Below the pieces are notes generated by a model, which ran no database searches, had not been told where the DNA came from, and worked only from the letters and a program-made list of their open reading frames with translations. From IMG/VR virus record IMGVR_UViG_3300050015_000458, positions 1 to 48,109 of that record: a stretch of DNA of 48,109 nt; one strand, 5' to 3'. This DNA comes from a virus. The position numbers and the translations under genes are program-made. Shown piece after piece: positions 30,199-38,824 of this stretch (position 1 is the stretch's first letter; the number at the start of each line of letters is the position of its first letter).

Positions 30199-31827
30199 AT
30201 GAAACAACCGCGCAAGCAAAAGCGCCTGGCGGCGCGCGCCGGCGGCGGCGCCTCCACGAGCATGTCGGCGTTCGGCAACTCGTATTTCGGCGCATCCGAC
30301 GCGAAGGAGTTCTTCAACTGGGCGCCGGGCTACGGCTCTGCCGACTCGGACCTGCTGCCCGAGCTGGTCACGCTGCGCTCGCGATCGCGCGATCTCGACC
30401 GCAACCATGGCCTCGCGCACGGGGGCATCCAGACCCTCACGGACAACATCGTCGGTACCGGGCCGCGGCTCAGCTCGACGCCGGACTACCGGACCCTCGG
30501 CAAGGACAAGGCGTGGGCCGAGGAGTGGAGCAACGATACGGAGGCAAAGTTTCGGACCTGGGCGGACACTACCGAGTGCGACGCGACCGGCCGGCTGAAC
30601 CTGCGCGGACTTACGACGCAAGTATTCCGCGGCGGCGCCATGAACGGAGAAGGCCTGGCACTGCCGATCTGGGACCCGCGGCCGGGCCTCAAGTGGTCGA
30701 CGCGGCTGCAGGTCATCGAGTCCGACCGGCTCTCTTCCCCGTTCGGCCAGCTCGACAGCCAGCTCCTGCGCGGCGGCATCGAGATCGACGAACACGGCCG
30801 CCCCGAGGCTTATTGGATCACGACCGTGCATCCGGGCGACTGGCTTTCGATCTTCGCGCAGAATGCCTTCGACTGGGAGCGCATCCCGGCGGAAACCGAA
30901 TGGGGCCGGAAGCGCGTGATCCACGTGCACGACGCGGAGCGCTGCGGGCAGAACCGCGGCAAACCGATCCTCGCGCCGGTGATTGGGCAGTTCCGGATGC
31001 TCGACAACTACCAGCGCACGGAGCTGCAGTCGGCGGTCATCAACGCGATGATCGCGGCGTACGTCGAAACGCCGCTGCCGCCCGAGACGCTGCTGTCAAT
31101 GTTCGGGGGCGACGACGGGGACCAGCGCGCCAAAGATTACATGGTGCAGAATCGGGAACTGATCGCGCCGCTCAAGGGCGCGGCCACGATCCAGCTGCCT
31201 CCCGGCACGAAGCTGAACCCCTTTATCCCGTCCAGGCCCAGCGCGCAGTACGAGGCTTACACGACCTCGCTGCTGCGCCACATCGCGGCGTCGATTGGGA
31301 TTCCTTACGAGCTGCTCGCGAAAGACTTCAGCAAAACGAATTACTCGAGTGCGCGGGCCGCGCTGCTGGAGGCCTGGCGCTTCTTCCTCAGCCGGCGCGA
31401 GTGGCTGACCTTCCTGTGGCTGCAACCGGTTTACGAACTGTGGCTCGAGGAGGCGATCAACGCCGGCGTGGTCGAGGCGCCCGACTTCTATGACAACCGC
31501 TACGCCTACTGCCGGTGCCGTTGGATCTGGCCAGGCCGCGGTTGGGTCGACCCGGTGAAAGAGGCCGACGCCGCGGTGATCCGCATGGACGCCGGGTTAT
31601 CCACTCTTGAGCGGGAGAGCGCGGAGCAGGGCGCGGACTGGGAAGAAGACATGGAGCAGCGTGCAGCCGAACTGCGCCGCGCGCTCGACATGGAAGTTGC
31701 AATGAACCTGCCGGCCGGCTCGCTGTCGAAGCTCCCGCCACGCGCGCCGGCAACGGGCGCACCGTACCCGTCCGACACGCCTAAAAACGTACCAGAGGCA
31801 CAACCCGCGGAAGGACAGCCCGCATGA
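30199..31827 (+). CDS. Portal protein, lambda gpB family
   Basis: 542 aa. Landmarks: RSRDLDRNHGLAHGGIQTLTDNIVGTGPRL, EGLALPIW, LQVIESDRLSSP, IEIDEHGRPEAYWI, HVHDAERCGQNRGKPILAPVIGQF, NAMIAAYVETPLP, HIAASIGIPYELLAKDFSKTNYSSARAALLEAWRFF, GRGWVDPVKEADA. This is the full lambda-type (Phage_portal_2) pattern at normal length. Twelve copies form the DNA gate at one capsid vertex. Confidence 0.95.
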   Translation: MKQPRKQKRLAARAGGGASTSMSAFGNSYFGASDAKEFFNWAPGYGSADSDLLPELVTLRSRSRDLDRNHGLAHGGIQTLTDNIVGTGPRLSSTPDYRTLGKDKAWAEEWSNDTEAKFRTWADTTECDATGRLNLRGLTTQVFRGGAMNGEGLALPIWDPRPGLKWSTRLQVIESDRLSSPFGQLDSQLLRGGIEIDEHGRPEAYWITTVHPGDWLSIFAQNAFDWERIPAETEWGRKRVIHVHDAERCGQNRGKPILAPVIGQFRMLDNYQRTELQSAVINAMIAAYVETPLPPETLLSMFGGDDGDQRAKDYMVQNRELIAPLKGAATIQLPPGTKLNPFIPSRPSAQYEAYTTSLLRHIAASIGIPYELLAKDFSKTNYSSARAALLEAWRFFLSRREWLTFLWLQPVYELWLEEAINAGVVEAPDFYDNRYAYCRCRWIWPGRGWVDPVKEADAAVIRMDAGLSTLERESAEQGADWEEDMEQRAAELRRALDMEVAMNLPAGSLSKLPPRAPATGAPYPSDTPKNVPEAQPAEGQPA

Positions 31828-33200
31828 ACTACCTGAACGTCGCGCATCGCGTCTTCAACACGCCTCTCATGATCGAGGAGTCCAAACTCCAGATCATTCT
31901 GGGCGTGCTCAGCCCGCGGCTTAACTTCGAAGTGCCCATGCTCACAGACCGCCAGGCGGAGACGGGCGAGCTCGCCGGCCGCCGCGGCGTCACGATGCAG
32001 GCCGTCCCGCTGTACGGGCGCGCGGTCGCGGTACCGGTCGACGAGCCCATGATGCCGACGGACGGAGATAACTCCGAGGGGAACACCGAGGAGAAGGCCG
32101 ACTCGATCATGCTGATCAGCGTCACCGGTACGCTGGTGAACCGGATCGCCATGGAGCCGCCCTCCTCGTTCGCCTCCTACGAGCGGCTGACCGGCTATCT
32201 CAAAACGGCGGCGGCCGACCCGAGCATCAAAGGGGTCCTGCTGCGCGTCGAGTCCTACGGCGGCGAGGTCTGCGGCGCCTTCGACTGCGCCGACGCGGTC
32301 AAGGCTGCCAACACGGTGAAGCCCGTCTGGTGTGCGATCGACGACAACGCTTACAGCGCAGCCTTCCTGCAGGCCTCCCAAGCGCGCCGGATCTACCTCA
32401 CTCGAACCGGCGGCGCCGGCAGCGTCGGAGTGATCGCTGTGCATTACGATTTTTCGCAGTTCGAAACGAAGCAAGGCATCAAGGTCACCGCGGTTTACGC
32501 CGGCGCGAAGAAAAACTGGCTCAGCCAGGACGAGCCGCTGAACAAAGAGGCCGCCGCCTGGCTGCGCGCCGAGATCGATAGATCCTATCAGCTGTTCTGC
32601 TCTTATGTGGCCTCCGGCCGCGCGATGAACCAGCAGGCAGTCCGGGACACCGAGGCGGCCTGCTACACCGGCCAGGACGCGATCGACGCCGGCTTCGCAG
32701 ACGAGATCGGCACCTTCGCACAGGCCTTAGACGATTTTCGCGTGGAGCTGCGCACCGCGCGGCCCGCGCCCGCTCTTGGCGGTCCCGCCGCCAATTCCAA
32801 GAAGGAGGGTCAAGCAGCAATGCAACCCAGTGTCGATCAAGCGGCGGGGAACACGCCCGCCGCTTCGCAGGTAGACATCGCGGCCGTTCGAACCGAGGCC
32901 ATCAAGGCCGAACGCAACCGCATTTCCGCAATTCTCACGTGCGAGCAGGCCCAAGGCAGGGAATCGCTCGCCCGGGCGCTGGCGCTCGAGTCCGACATGG
33001 ACGCCGAGGCCGCCGGCCGCATCCTCGCCATGGCGCCCAAGGACGCCGCGGTGGCGCCGCTGAGCCCGCTCGCCGCGGCCATGGCGCGCGTTCCAAACCC
33101 GCGCGTCGGAGCTGACGCCGGCGGCGCGGGCGCAGACGACGAACAGACTGAAATCCGGGCGATCCTGGTCGCCTCCGGAAACCTTCAAGGAGGCAATTAG
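31824..33200 (+). CDS. S49-family head maturation protease with C-terminal scaffold part
   Basis: 458 aa from ATG 31824 (ATGA). Residues 90-290 are the SppA/S49 fold: LISVTGTLVNR, IKGVLLRVESYGGEV, DDNAYSAAF with catalytic Ser178, GGAGSVGVIAVHYDFSQFETKQGIKVTAVYAGAKKNW (K229/K230). Residues 330-458 are helical and Ala-rich and correspond to lambda Nu3, with an internal start at 32820. It cuts capsid parts during maturation, as lambda gpC does. Confidence 0.9.
   Translation: MNYLNVAHRVFNTPLMIEESKLQIILGVLSPRLNFEVPMLTDRQAETGELAGRRGVTMQAVPLYGRAVAVPVDEPMMPTDGDNSEGNTEEKADSIMLISVTGTLVNRIAMEPPSSFASYERLTGYLKTAAADPSIKGVLLRVESYGGEVCGAFDCADAVKAANTVKPVWCAIDDNAYSAAFLQASQARRIYLTRTGGAGSVGVIAVHYDFSQFETKQGIKVTAVYAGAKKNWLSQDEPLNKEAAAWLRAEIDRSYQLFCSYVASGRAMNQQAVRDTEAACYTGQDAIDAGFADEIGTFAQALDDFRVELRTARPAPALGGPAANSKKEGQAAMQPSVDQAAGNTPAASQVDIAAVRTEAIKAERNRISAILTCEQAQGRESLARALALESDMDAEAAGRILAMAPKDAAVAPLSPLAAAMARVPNPRVGADAGGAGADDEQTEIRAILVASGNLQGGN
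32820..33200 (+). CDS. Nested scaffold protein (Nu3-like), internal start
   Basis: 126 aa, in frame inside the protease gene. ATG 32820 is preceded at 11 bases by AAGGAGG (32802-32808), far stronger than chance within a coding region. The product is acidic and helical (VRTEAIKAERNRISAILTCEQAQG). In lambda, Nu3 is made exactly so from the end of gene C and guides capsid assembly. Confidence 0.7.
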   Translation: MQPSVDQAAGNTPAASQVDIAAVRTEAIKAERNRISAILTCEQAQGRESLARALALESDMDAEAAGRILAMAPKDAAVAPLSPLAAAMARVPNPRVGADAGGAGADDEQTEIRAILVASGNLQGGN

Positions 33201-33875
33201 ATGCCAGCGAGCTTCAGCTCGTCTTCCATAACCCGGGACAATCTCCTGCTTGACGGGGAAGTTGTTTCGCGACCGGTAACGCTCCTGGCCGGCCAAAACC
33301 TTCTTCGAGGCTCAGTTCTCGGCAAGGTGAGTGGCGGCGGGGCAAGCTCGGCGCCTAAGGCCGGCGGCAACACTGCGCAGAGCGGGACGGCTGTCATGGA
33401 CGGCACGACACCGGTCCTCGCTAACGCGAAGGTCGGCGTCTATACCGTGCGCTGCATCGTGGCGACGGCGGACAAGGGAACCTTTGAGGTCAAAGACCCC
33501 CAAGGGAATTCCCTCGGCCAGGTCGTCGCGGCACTCACCACCGGCACGGTCTTCGCAGACCAGGTCAAGTTCACATTGACCTCAATCACCGGTCACGACT
33601 TCGTGGTCGGCGACGGCTTCGACATCACGGTCGCGGCCGGCGGCGGCGGCTACAAGTCCTCGCTGCTCGCTGCCGTCGACGGCTCCCAGGTGCCGGACTG
33701 CATTCTCATCGAGGATACGGACGCCACCTCGGCAGACAAGGCCACGATCGCGTATTTCAACGCGACCGTAAACCAGAACGCCCTGATCTTCGGGGCGGGC
33801 CAAACGATTGCCAACTGCATCGAAACGCTCAGAACCAAAGACATCCAATTGGTGGATGTGAAGACGACCTACTAG
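33201..33875 (+). CDS. Head decoration protein (lambda gpD-like) with insertion
   Basis: 224 aa; AAGGAGG upstream. The first 45 residues (FSSSSITRDNLLLDGEVVSRPVTLLAGQNLLRGSVLGKV) and the last 65 (SLLAAVDGSQVPDCILIEDTDAT ... ALIFGAGQTIANCIETLRTKDIQLVD) form the HDPD fold, as in lambda gpD (110 aa). Residues 60-150 are an inserted beta-rich domain. It clamps the capsid surface after expansion; the insert is exposed, perhaps for adhesion. Confidence 0.85.
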   Translation: MPASFSSSSITRDNLLLDGEVVSRPVTLLAGQNLLRGSVLGKVSGGGASSAPKAGGNTAQSGTAVMDGTTPVLANAKVGVYTVRCIVATADKGTFEVKDPQGNSLGQVVAALTTGTVFADQVKFTLTSITGHDFVVGDGFDITVAAGGGGYKSSLLAAVDGSQVPDCILIEDTDATSADKATIAYFNATVNQNALIFGAGQTIANCIETLRTKDIQLVDVKTTY

Positions 33876-33885
33876 GAGCACCACC

Positions 33886-34914
33886 ATGGATCTCTTTTCA
33901 ACCAACATCCTGACCGGGGTCGTGAACAGTCTCCTAAACGTTCCACCCCAATTCCTCGTCGACACCTTCTTCCCGGGCCTGCAAACAGAGACCTCGGAGG
34001 AGATTCACTTCGACGTGGAAGCCGACGTGATGGGCCTTGCCCCATTCGTCTCGCCATTCCGCGAAGGCCAGATTATGACCAATCTGGGCTACACCACCAA
34101 GACCTTCAAGCCGGCTTATGTCAAGCCAAAGAACGTCTGGAACCCGAACGCGGCGCTCAAGCGCATGCCCGGTGAAGCGTTGACCGGCTCGCTGAACCCG
34201 GCCGACCGCATGCGGGCGCTGGTGGCGCAGACCCTTATGACCCAGCGTGCTATGATCAGCCGGCGCCTGGAGTGGATGGCGGGCCAGATCCTGGCAACAG
34301 GCGGGGTCACTATTAGCGGCGACGCCTACGAGACAGTCGTCATCAGCTTCGGCCGCGACGGCTCGCTTACCGTCCCGCTGACCGGCGCCTCGCGCTGGGG
34401 CCAGGCGGGCGTCAGCCCGCTCGAGGATCTCCAAACCTGGGCAGACCTGGTGCAGGCAGCCTCCGGCTCCGCGGCCAAGAACGTCGTGATGAGCCTGGGT
34501 GCCTGGAAACTGTTCAAGAAAGACGCCGGAGTCACCGGTCGCCTTTACAACCGCCTGCCCGTCGCGGGCGCCCCGACGCTGCTCCAGGACGCTTCCTTTG
34601 GCGTCGGCGGCGAGTACAAAGGATCGATTGACGGCTTCGATATCTGGACCTACAGTGGGTTCTACAGAGACACCGCCGGCGCCGTCCAGCCAATCCTCCC
34701 CGTCAACACGCTGATCCTGACTGGCCAGCTTCAAGGCGTCAAGGCCTTCGGCGCCATCCAGGATCACGAATCGCTCGAGGCGGTCCCCTACTTCTCGAAA
34801 TCCTGGCTCGAGCAGGACCCGAGCCGGCGAATGGTAATGACGCAGTCTGCGCCATTGCTCGTCCCGTATCGTCCGAACGCGTCGCTTTGCGCGACGGTCA
34901 CAGCGGCGGCCTAA
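33886..34914 (+). CDS. Major capsid protein, lambda gpE family
   Basis: 342 aa (gpE 341). Landmarks: TNILTGVVNSLLNVPPQFLVDTFFP, EEIHFDVEADVMGLAPFVSP, KPAYVKPKNVWNP, RRLEWMAGQILATGGVTISGD, RWGQAGVSPLEDLQTWADLVQ, FDIWTYSGFYRDTAGAVQPILP, and the PYFSKSWLEQDPSRRMVMTQSAPLLVPYRPNA end. Forms the HK97-fold shell. Confidence 0.95.
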   Translation: MDLFSTNILTGVVNSLLNVPPQFLVDTFFPGLQTETSEEIHFDVEADVMGLAPFVSPFREGQIMTNLGYTTKTFKPAYVKPKNVWNPNAALKRMPGEALTGSLNPADRMRALVAQTLMTQRAMISRRLEWMAGQILATGGVTISGDAYETVVISFGRDGSLTVPLTGASRWGQAGVSPLEDLQTWADLVQAASGSAAKNVVMSLGAWKLFKKDAGVTGRLYNRLPVAGAPTLLQDASFGVGGEYKGSIDGFDIWTYSGFYRDTAGAVQPILPVNTLILTGQLQGVKAFGAIQDHESLEAVPYFSKSWLEQDPSRRMVMTQSAPLLVPYRPNASLCATVTAAA

Positions 34915-34916
34915 CC

Positions 34917-35150
34917 ATGTTCATCCACACACTCACCAGCGTCGGCGCCGGGGGCGGAATTCATCCCCCCGGCACCATCCTCGAGGTCCCGGACGAAACG
35001 GGAGAACACCTCATCAAGATCGGCTCGGCCGTCGAAACCGACGCGCCGCCCGCCGACAAACACGGCAAGCGCGTCGCGCCTGGCGAAAAGCCCGACCTGG
35101 GCAAGGCCGACTCACCCGAAGAAGAGAAGCACGCAGCCAAAAAGCGCTGA
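34917..35150 (+). CDS. Small head-completion-region protein
   Basis: 77 aa from ATG 34917. FIHTLTSVGAGGGIHPPGTILEVPDETGEHLIKIGSAVE is a common small phage pattern (beta, PPGTxxEVxD), followed by a charged Lys/Glu tail. It holds the place of gpFI in lambda, but resemblance is not shown. Confidence 0.65.
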   Translation: MFIHTLTSVGAGGGIHPPGTILEVPDETGEHLIKIGSAVETDAPPADKHGKRVAPGEKPDLGKADSPEEEKHAAKKR

Positions 35151-35494
35151 TGCCCAACCTGTTCGCAAAATTGTCCCCGCGGCTCCACGACGCATTGCGC
35201 CGCGGCCGCGGGGACATGGTTACTTTCCTGCCGGCCGGGGGCGCCCCGTTCGACCTTGAGCTGCTCGTGTCGTTCCCGGATCCGGAAGGGCAGAGGCCCA
35301 CTTCGCAGGTGGTTAATTTGTACGCGGAGTTGGCGGCGCTGCCACGCGTGCCGGTCGCACGCGATCAGTTCATAGTGCCGACGCCGGGCGTCGACGGCGC
35401 AGGCGCCGCGGTCGTTGAGGCGGTGACATACACCGTTTATCAGACGCGCTCCGATGAGTTGCTGGGCATCTGGATCGACTGCCGGAGGGCCTGA
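35150..35494 (+). CDS. Head-tail connector (gpFII-like by position)
   Basis: 114 aa, coupled to the previous gene by TGATG. Beta-rich (DMVTFLPAGGAPFDLELLVSFPDPE, LPRVPVARDQFIVPTPG, YTVYQTRSDELLGIWIDCR), of the size of gpFII-type connectors. Position between capsid and tail terminator genes supports the call. Confidence 0.65.
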   Translation: MPNLFAKLSPRLHDALRRGRGDMVTFLPAGGAPFDLELLVSFPDPEGQRPTSQVVNLYAELAALPRVPVARDQFIVPTPGVDGAGAAVVEAVTYTVYQTRSDELLGIWIDCRRA

Positions 35495-35497
35495 GCG

Positions 35498-36109
35498 ATG
35501 GCGAAGTTCATCTCTCTCTACGTCAAAAAACAGCTTAGGCTCGACCGGCTCACCTTTCCGCAGTTGGAGATGCAGCGCATCGGGCAATTCGCGCTTGACC
35601 AGGTCAAGCAGCGCCTCTTCAGCGCGACGGCTTTGCAGGATCAGCCGGCCAAGCCATTGTCAAAGGGCTATGCGATCTGGAAGATGCGGATGATCTCAGG
35701 CAACGCGGAGACGCGCCAGGCCGCGGGAGAGCGGGCAGTCGGGCGCATGGGGGAAGGCGGCCTCGGAAGGAAATTGCTCAAAGCGAAAAACCCGCGCCGC
35801 GCATCGGCGAGGAAACTCCGGACGCTGCTCACCCAGGCAAACCAGCGCATCCATTCGAACAAGCGCGACTATTGCGTGACCGGCGAGTTCCTAGACAACC
35901 TGACGCTGCGCAGCGTGAACGACAACCAGGCGATCGCGCGCTGGACCAAGGACGATCTGCGCAACCGGGCACTCGCGCTCAGCAACAAGGATGAGTTTTT
36001 TGGGTACTCGCCCAACGACCGCAAGGCGATTTACAACTTCACGCGTCCTGTTTTCCTCGCCATGTCGAAGCGGTTGGTGATCCAGAAGGAACTGAGCGCA
36101 CCGCTATGA
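35498..36109 (+). CDS. gpZ/HK97-gp10-like minor tail or connector protein
   Basis: 203 aa. Helical and very basic in the middle (MGEGGLGRKLLKAKNPRRASARKLRTLL). Its start (KFISLYVKKQLRLDRLTFPQLEMQRIGQFALDQVKQRL) fits gpZ/gp10-type proteins. Close to the tail terminator gene by ATGA overlap. Confidence 0.6.
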   Translation: MAKFISLYVKKQLRLDRLTFPQLEMQRIGQFALDQVKQRLFSATALQDQPAKPLSKGYAIWKMRMISGNAETRQAAGERAVGRMGEGGLGRKLLKAKNPRRASARKLRTLLTQANQRIHSNKRDYCVTGEFLDNLTLRSVNDNQAIARWTKDDLRNRALALSNKDEFFGYSPNDRKAIYNFTRPVFLAMSKRLVIQKELSAPL

Positions 36110-36579
36110 TCAACATCAATAGCCTCGTAACGGGCCTGACCGGGCTGCTGCGCCTCATTCCCGACCTGGTCGCTAACGAGATGGCGGGCGACGCCACGCG
36201 CATCAGGTCTTATTGCAACCGCTACCCGGACGAGAACAGCCTGATCGAAGCGGTGCATGACCTGCCGGCGCCCGGGATGCTGGTCGCGCATACCAGTACC
36301 GGCCCAGGCTCGGAGAGCGGCATGCCCTGCGTGCGCCACGAAGTGACCATTTATGTGCGCGCCCGGGCACAGAATCCGGGTGATGCACCCTCATACTGGA
36401 ACATTCTGCGGCTTGTCTGGAAGGGCGTGCCTACGGGTCACACAGAGGCGCTGGGCCTTATCTTTGTGGTGCCGGACTGCCTGCCGTTTGATTTACCCAC
36501 GATGATCCGGCAGAGCGACGTCGAGGGCCTCGATTATTTCGCGATTCAGACCGCTTTCAACGAACAAGGAGACTCTTAG
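36106..36579 (+). CDS. Tail terminator (gpU-like by position and pattern)
   Basis: 157 aa from ATG 36106 (ATGA). VTGLTGLLRLIPDLVANEMAG, then VRHEVTIYVRARAQNPGDAPSYWNILRLVWKGVP is a tail-terminator-like alpha/beta pattern. It caps the tail tube and joins it to the head. Confidence 0.65.
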   Translation: MININSLVTGLTGLLRLIPDLVANEMAGDATRIRSYCNRYPDENSLIEAVHDLPAPGMLVAHTSTGPGSESGMPCVRHEVTIYVRARAQNPGDAPSYWNILRLVWKGVPTGHTEALGLIFVVPDCLPFDLPTMIRQSDVEGLDYFAIQTAFNEQGDS

Positions 36580-36764
36580 TGACCTCAACCGTGTGGATGC
36601 AACAATACTCAAGCGGCGAACCGGATCCAACGGTTGAGCCGAAACAGGTGGAAGACCGCCCCGAGATCCTGCTGCCGCTCATGAACGCGGGCTGGCACCA
36701 GTGCGAGGCGCCCAACCAGAAGAAACCCGCCACGGCGGAAGTGAAGGAGAGCGACAATGCCTAG
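36579..36764 (+). CDS. Small protein between tail terminator and tail tube genes
   Basis: 61 aa from GTG 36579 (TAGTG overlap; AAGGAG 8 bases upstream). WHQCEAPNQKKPATAEVKESD end, no family recognised. Overlaps the tube gene by 8 bases. Confidence 0.6.
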   Translation: MTSTVWMQQYSSGEPDPTVEPKQVEDRPEILLPLMNAGWHQCEAPNQKKPATAEVKESDNA

Positions 36765-37797
36765 CCCAGCAAGAATTCTCGAAACTGGAATCGGCTTCGG
36801 CAAGAAGAAACAGGCCGCGATCGGCACGGCGAACGTGGTCGGCGACCTGTGGTCGTTCTGGAAGCTGAATCCCGAGCTCTCCGGCGTCGTGCTGAACACC
36901 GAAGACGACGCCGCGGAAATCGGCAAAGGCCACGAGTTCGCCACCGAGGTGTTCCCCGTCAGTTGGGACGGCAACTTCAAGCTCCAGAAGTACACCAGCT
37001 CGGAGTTCGCAGCCTGGGCCTTCGCCTTCGCCATGGGCAACGTCGTCAAAAGCGGCACCACGCCGAACTGGATCTACACCATCTCGCCGTTCTCGCCCAA
37101 CGCCGGCGACCCGGTCGAGCTGCCGTACTTCTCGTTCGTCGAGCAGGTCCGGACGACGCCCAATTCACTCATCGACCGCATGCTGGTCGGCTGCCAGGTG
37201 GAGGGGTTCACGCTACAGGTCAACTCCGGGCCCGGCAGGCAATCCTCGCAGCTCACCGTCGACGTGGTCGGCAGCGGAAAGCTGACCGAACCCTCGGCGC
37301 TGGTCATCCCGGCGCGCACGGCGGAGCATCTGCTGCTCGGCGCAAGTATGGCATTCAACGTTCATGCCGCCGATTACGTTGCGCTCAAAAACATCATCAG
37401 CGCGACGTTCACCTGGAAGAATAATATCGACCTGGCCGCCGGCTTCTATCCAGGGAGCGGCTTCCAGACTGGCGGCGACTCGACGACTGGCGCGATCCGC
37501 GGCCGGCTCGAGTACGGCGTGCGCGCGATCGGTCTCAGCTACGTCGTGCGGCTCAAGAGCGATTCCACGGAGTGGGCTGCATTGAAGGCTGGGACGTCCT
37601 TCACGGATGTGGCACTCTCCCTCAGCGCGGGCGCGAACGACAGCCTGGCCATCACGTTCCCGAAGGCGAAGTTCAAGGTCGTCAATTTCGCGGAATCGGG
37701 TGGCTGGATCGCGGCCAACTGCACGCTCGACCCTCTTTATAACGCGGGAATCGTCGGCGTGGTCGCACACTGCACCACGACGGACATCTGCCAGTAA
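36757..37797 (+). CDS. Major tail tube protein
   Basis: 346 aa. Alternating beta strands with conserved-looking segments (GTANVVGDLWSFWKLNPELSGVVLNTEDDAAEIGKGHEFAT, WDGNFKLQKYTSSEFAAWAF, LIDRMLVGCQVEGFTLQVNSGPGRQSSQLTVDVVGSGK). Strand-rich C-terminus. Its place just before G/GT fits lambda V. Forms the stacked rings of the flexible tail. Confidence 0.8.
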   Translation: MPSPARILETGIGFGKKKQAAIGTANVVGDLWSFWKLNPELSGVVLNTEDDAAEIGKGHEFATEVFPVSWDGNFKLQKYTSSEFAAWAFAFAMGNVVKSGTTPNWIYTISPFSPNAGDPVELPYFSFVEQVRTTPNSLIDRMLVGCQVEGFTLQVNSGPGRQSSQLTVDVVGSGKLTEPSALVIPARTAEHLLLGASMAFNVHAADYVALKNIISATFTWKNNIDLAAGFYPGSGFQTGGDSTTGAIRGRLEYGVRAIGLSYVVRLKSDSTEWAALKAGTSFTDVALSLSAGANDSLAITFPKAKFKVVNFAESGGWIAANCTLDPLYNAGIVGVVAHCTTTDICQ

Positions 37798-37805
37798 GGC
37801 GCGCC

Positions 37806-38456
37806 ATGGACACCCAGCCAATCACCACGGCCGCGGAAACGCAGGTCTTATTCGACGCCACGCGCCCGCTCGCTATCAAGCTCCCGCCAGACGGCGCCCG
37901 GGTGCTACACCTCCACTTCCCAACAGATGAGCAGTGGGTCGCGTTCCAGCACAAAAACAAGGTCATCCAGCAGAACCTGGGGCGCAACCGCTCCCAGACG
38001 AGAACCAACCGCGAGGTGGCCGCCAGACTGTCGGCGCTGCTGATCGAGGCCGTCCGGACAGATCCGGACGGACCGCCGATCGGGTCGGCCGAGGCAACTT
38101 ATGCGATGAAGGTCTTCAGCGAGTGCGACGTCACCGGCGTTACGCGCGGCGCCGACGGCTTTCGCGTGGAGATGCGCGTGCTCGGTGGCCTCGAAACCGC
38201 GCACGTTCTGCGCGGGCCCAATGCAGAGGAGATCGAGGAGTATCGCTTCGGGCTGGCCAGCGTGCTCGACCTGCCGCACGGCCAGCAGGAGATCACCATC
38301 AACCTCGAGGCGGCCGCGCGGACTTACGCAAAACTGAAAGTCTCTGCAGAGGGCTACGCCGGCGCGCCGCCGGTCACCCATCAGAACGCCGCGATCCGCG
38401 CGGCGATCGAGGAGCTTGAGATGTTCCTCCAAGGGGGAGAAGAGGCGGGAAACTGA
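37806..38456 (+). CDS. Tail assembly chaperone G-like
   Basis: 216 aa from ATG 37806. Beta start (LFDATRPLAIKLPPDGARVLHLHFPTDEQWVAF), then helical (EVAARLSALLIEAVRTDPDG, EEIEEYRFGLASVLDL). Ends at TGA 38454, right after the slippery heptamer GGGAAAC. Coats the tape measure with the GT product during tail assembly. Confidence 0.75.
   Translation: MDTQPITTAAETQVLFDATRPLAIKLPPDGARVLHLHFPTDEQWVAFQHKNKVIQQNLGRNRSQTRTNREVAARLSALLIEAVRTDPDGPPIGSAEATYAMKVFSECDVTGVTRGADGFRVEMRVLGGLETAHVLRGPNAEEIEEYRFGLASVLDLPHGQQEITINLEAAARTYAKLKVSAEGYAGAPPVTHQNAAIRAAIEELEMFLQGGEEAGN
38447..38453 (+). other. Programmed -1 frameshift site GGGAAAC
   Basis: The heptamer is in the correct phase (G GGA AAC), directly before the zero-frame TGA. 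Slipping by -1 enters the frame open from 38453 to 38800, as in the lambda G-T site GGGAAAG. Confidence 0.85.
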
Positions 38457-38800
38457 TCGGCGCGGAGTGGTGTCCGGAAAATCGCTCCGCGCGGGAATTG
38501 ATCCGGGACCTGGTGCGGCGCGAGGAGCTTTGTAACGATGATCTCGGCTGCATGGACACAGAAGAAGTCGGTCAGCATGGACCCAACTGCCCGCGTGCCG
38601 TGCTGGACGCCGAACTGGCCTCGACGGGCGCCGGCCGCCTCGTTCAGCGCGCGCTTCTGATTCGGCGGGAGATCCATTGCGCAAAGGTGCGCTACGCCGC
38701 GCGGGAGATCAGCTACGAGACACTTCTGGTGCTGGGCATGATCGAGGACGAAGAGGCGGCGTTTACGGACGAGAAGGGGAAGCGGCCTCCCCACGGCTAA
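38453..38800 (+). CDS. T part of the GT tail assembly protein (frameshift product)
   Basis: 115 residues read only by -1 frameshift: the joint reads LIGAEWCPENRSARELIRDLVRREELC. TTG 38498 is the first possible independent start, but it has no ribosome site. Helical and acidic at the end (LGMIEDEEAAFTDEKGKRPP). The GT fusion is 331 aa. Confidence 0.8.
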   Translation: MIGAEWCPENRSARELIRDLVRREELCNDDLGCMDTEEVGQHGPNCPRAVLDAELASTGAGRLVQRALLIRREIHCAKVRYAAREISYETLLVLGMIEDEEAAFTDEKGKRPPHG

Positions 38801-38824
38801 TGCAGATGCCAAGCAATGGTTCGT

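Noticed and set aside
30513-31493. 326-aa second frame within the portal gene
   Set aside because: Arg/Ala-rich shadow; the portal frame carries all conserved motifs.
31598-31606. DnaA box (TTATCCACT) for the DnaA-IV protein
   Set aside because: One imperfect match inside the portal gene; single copy is expected by chance.
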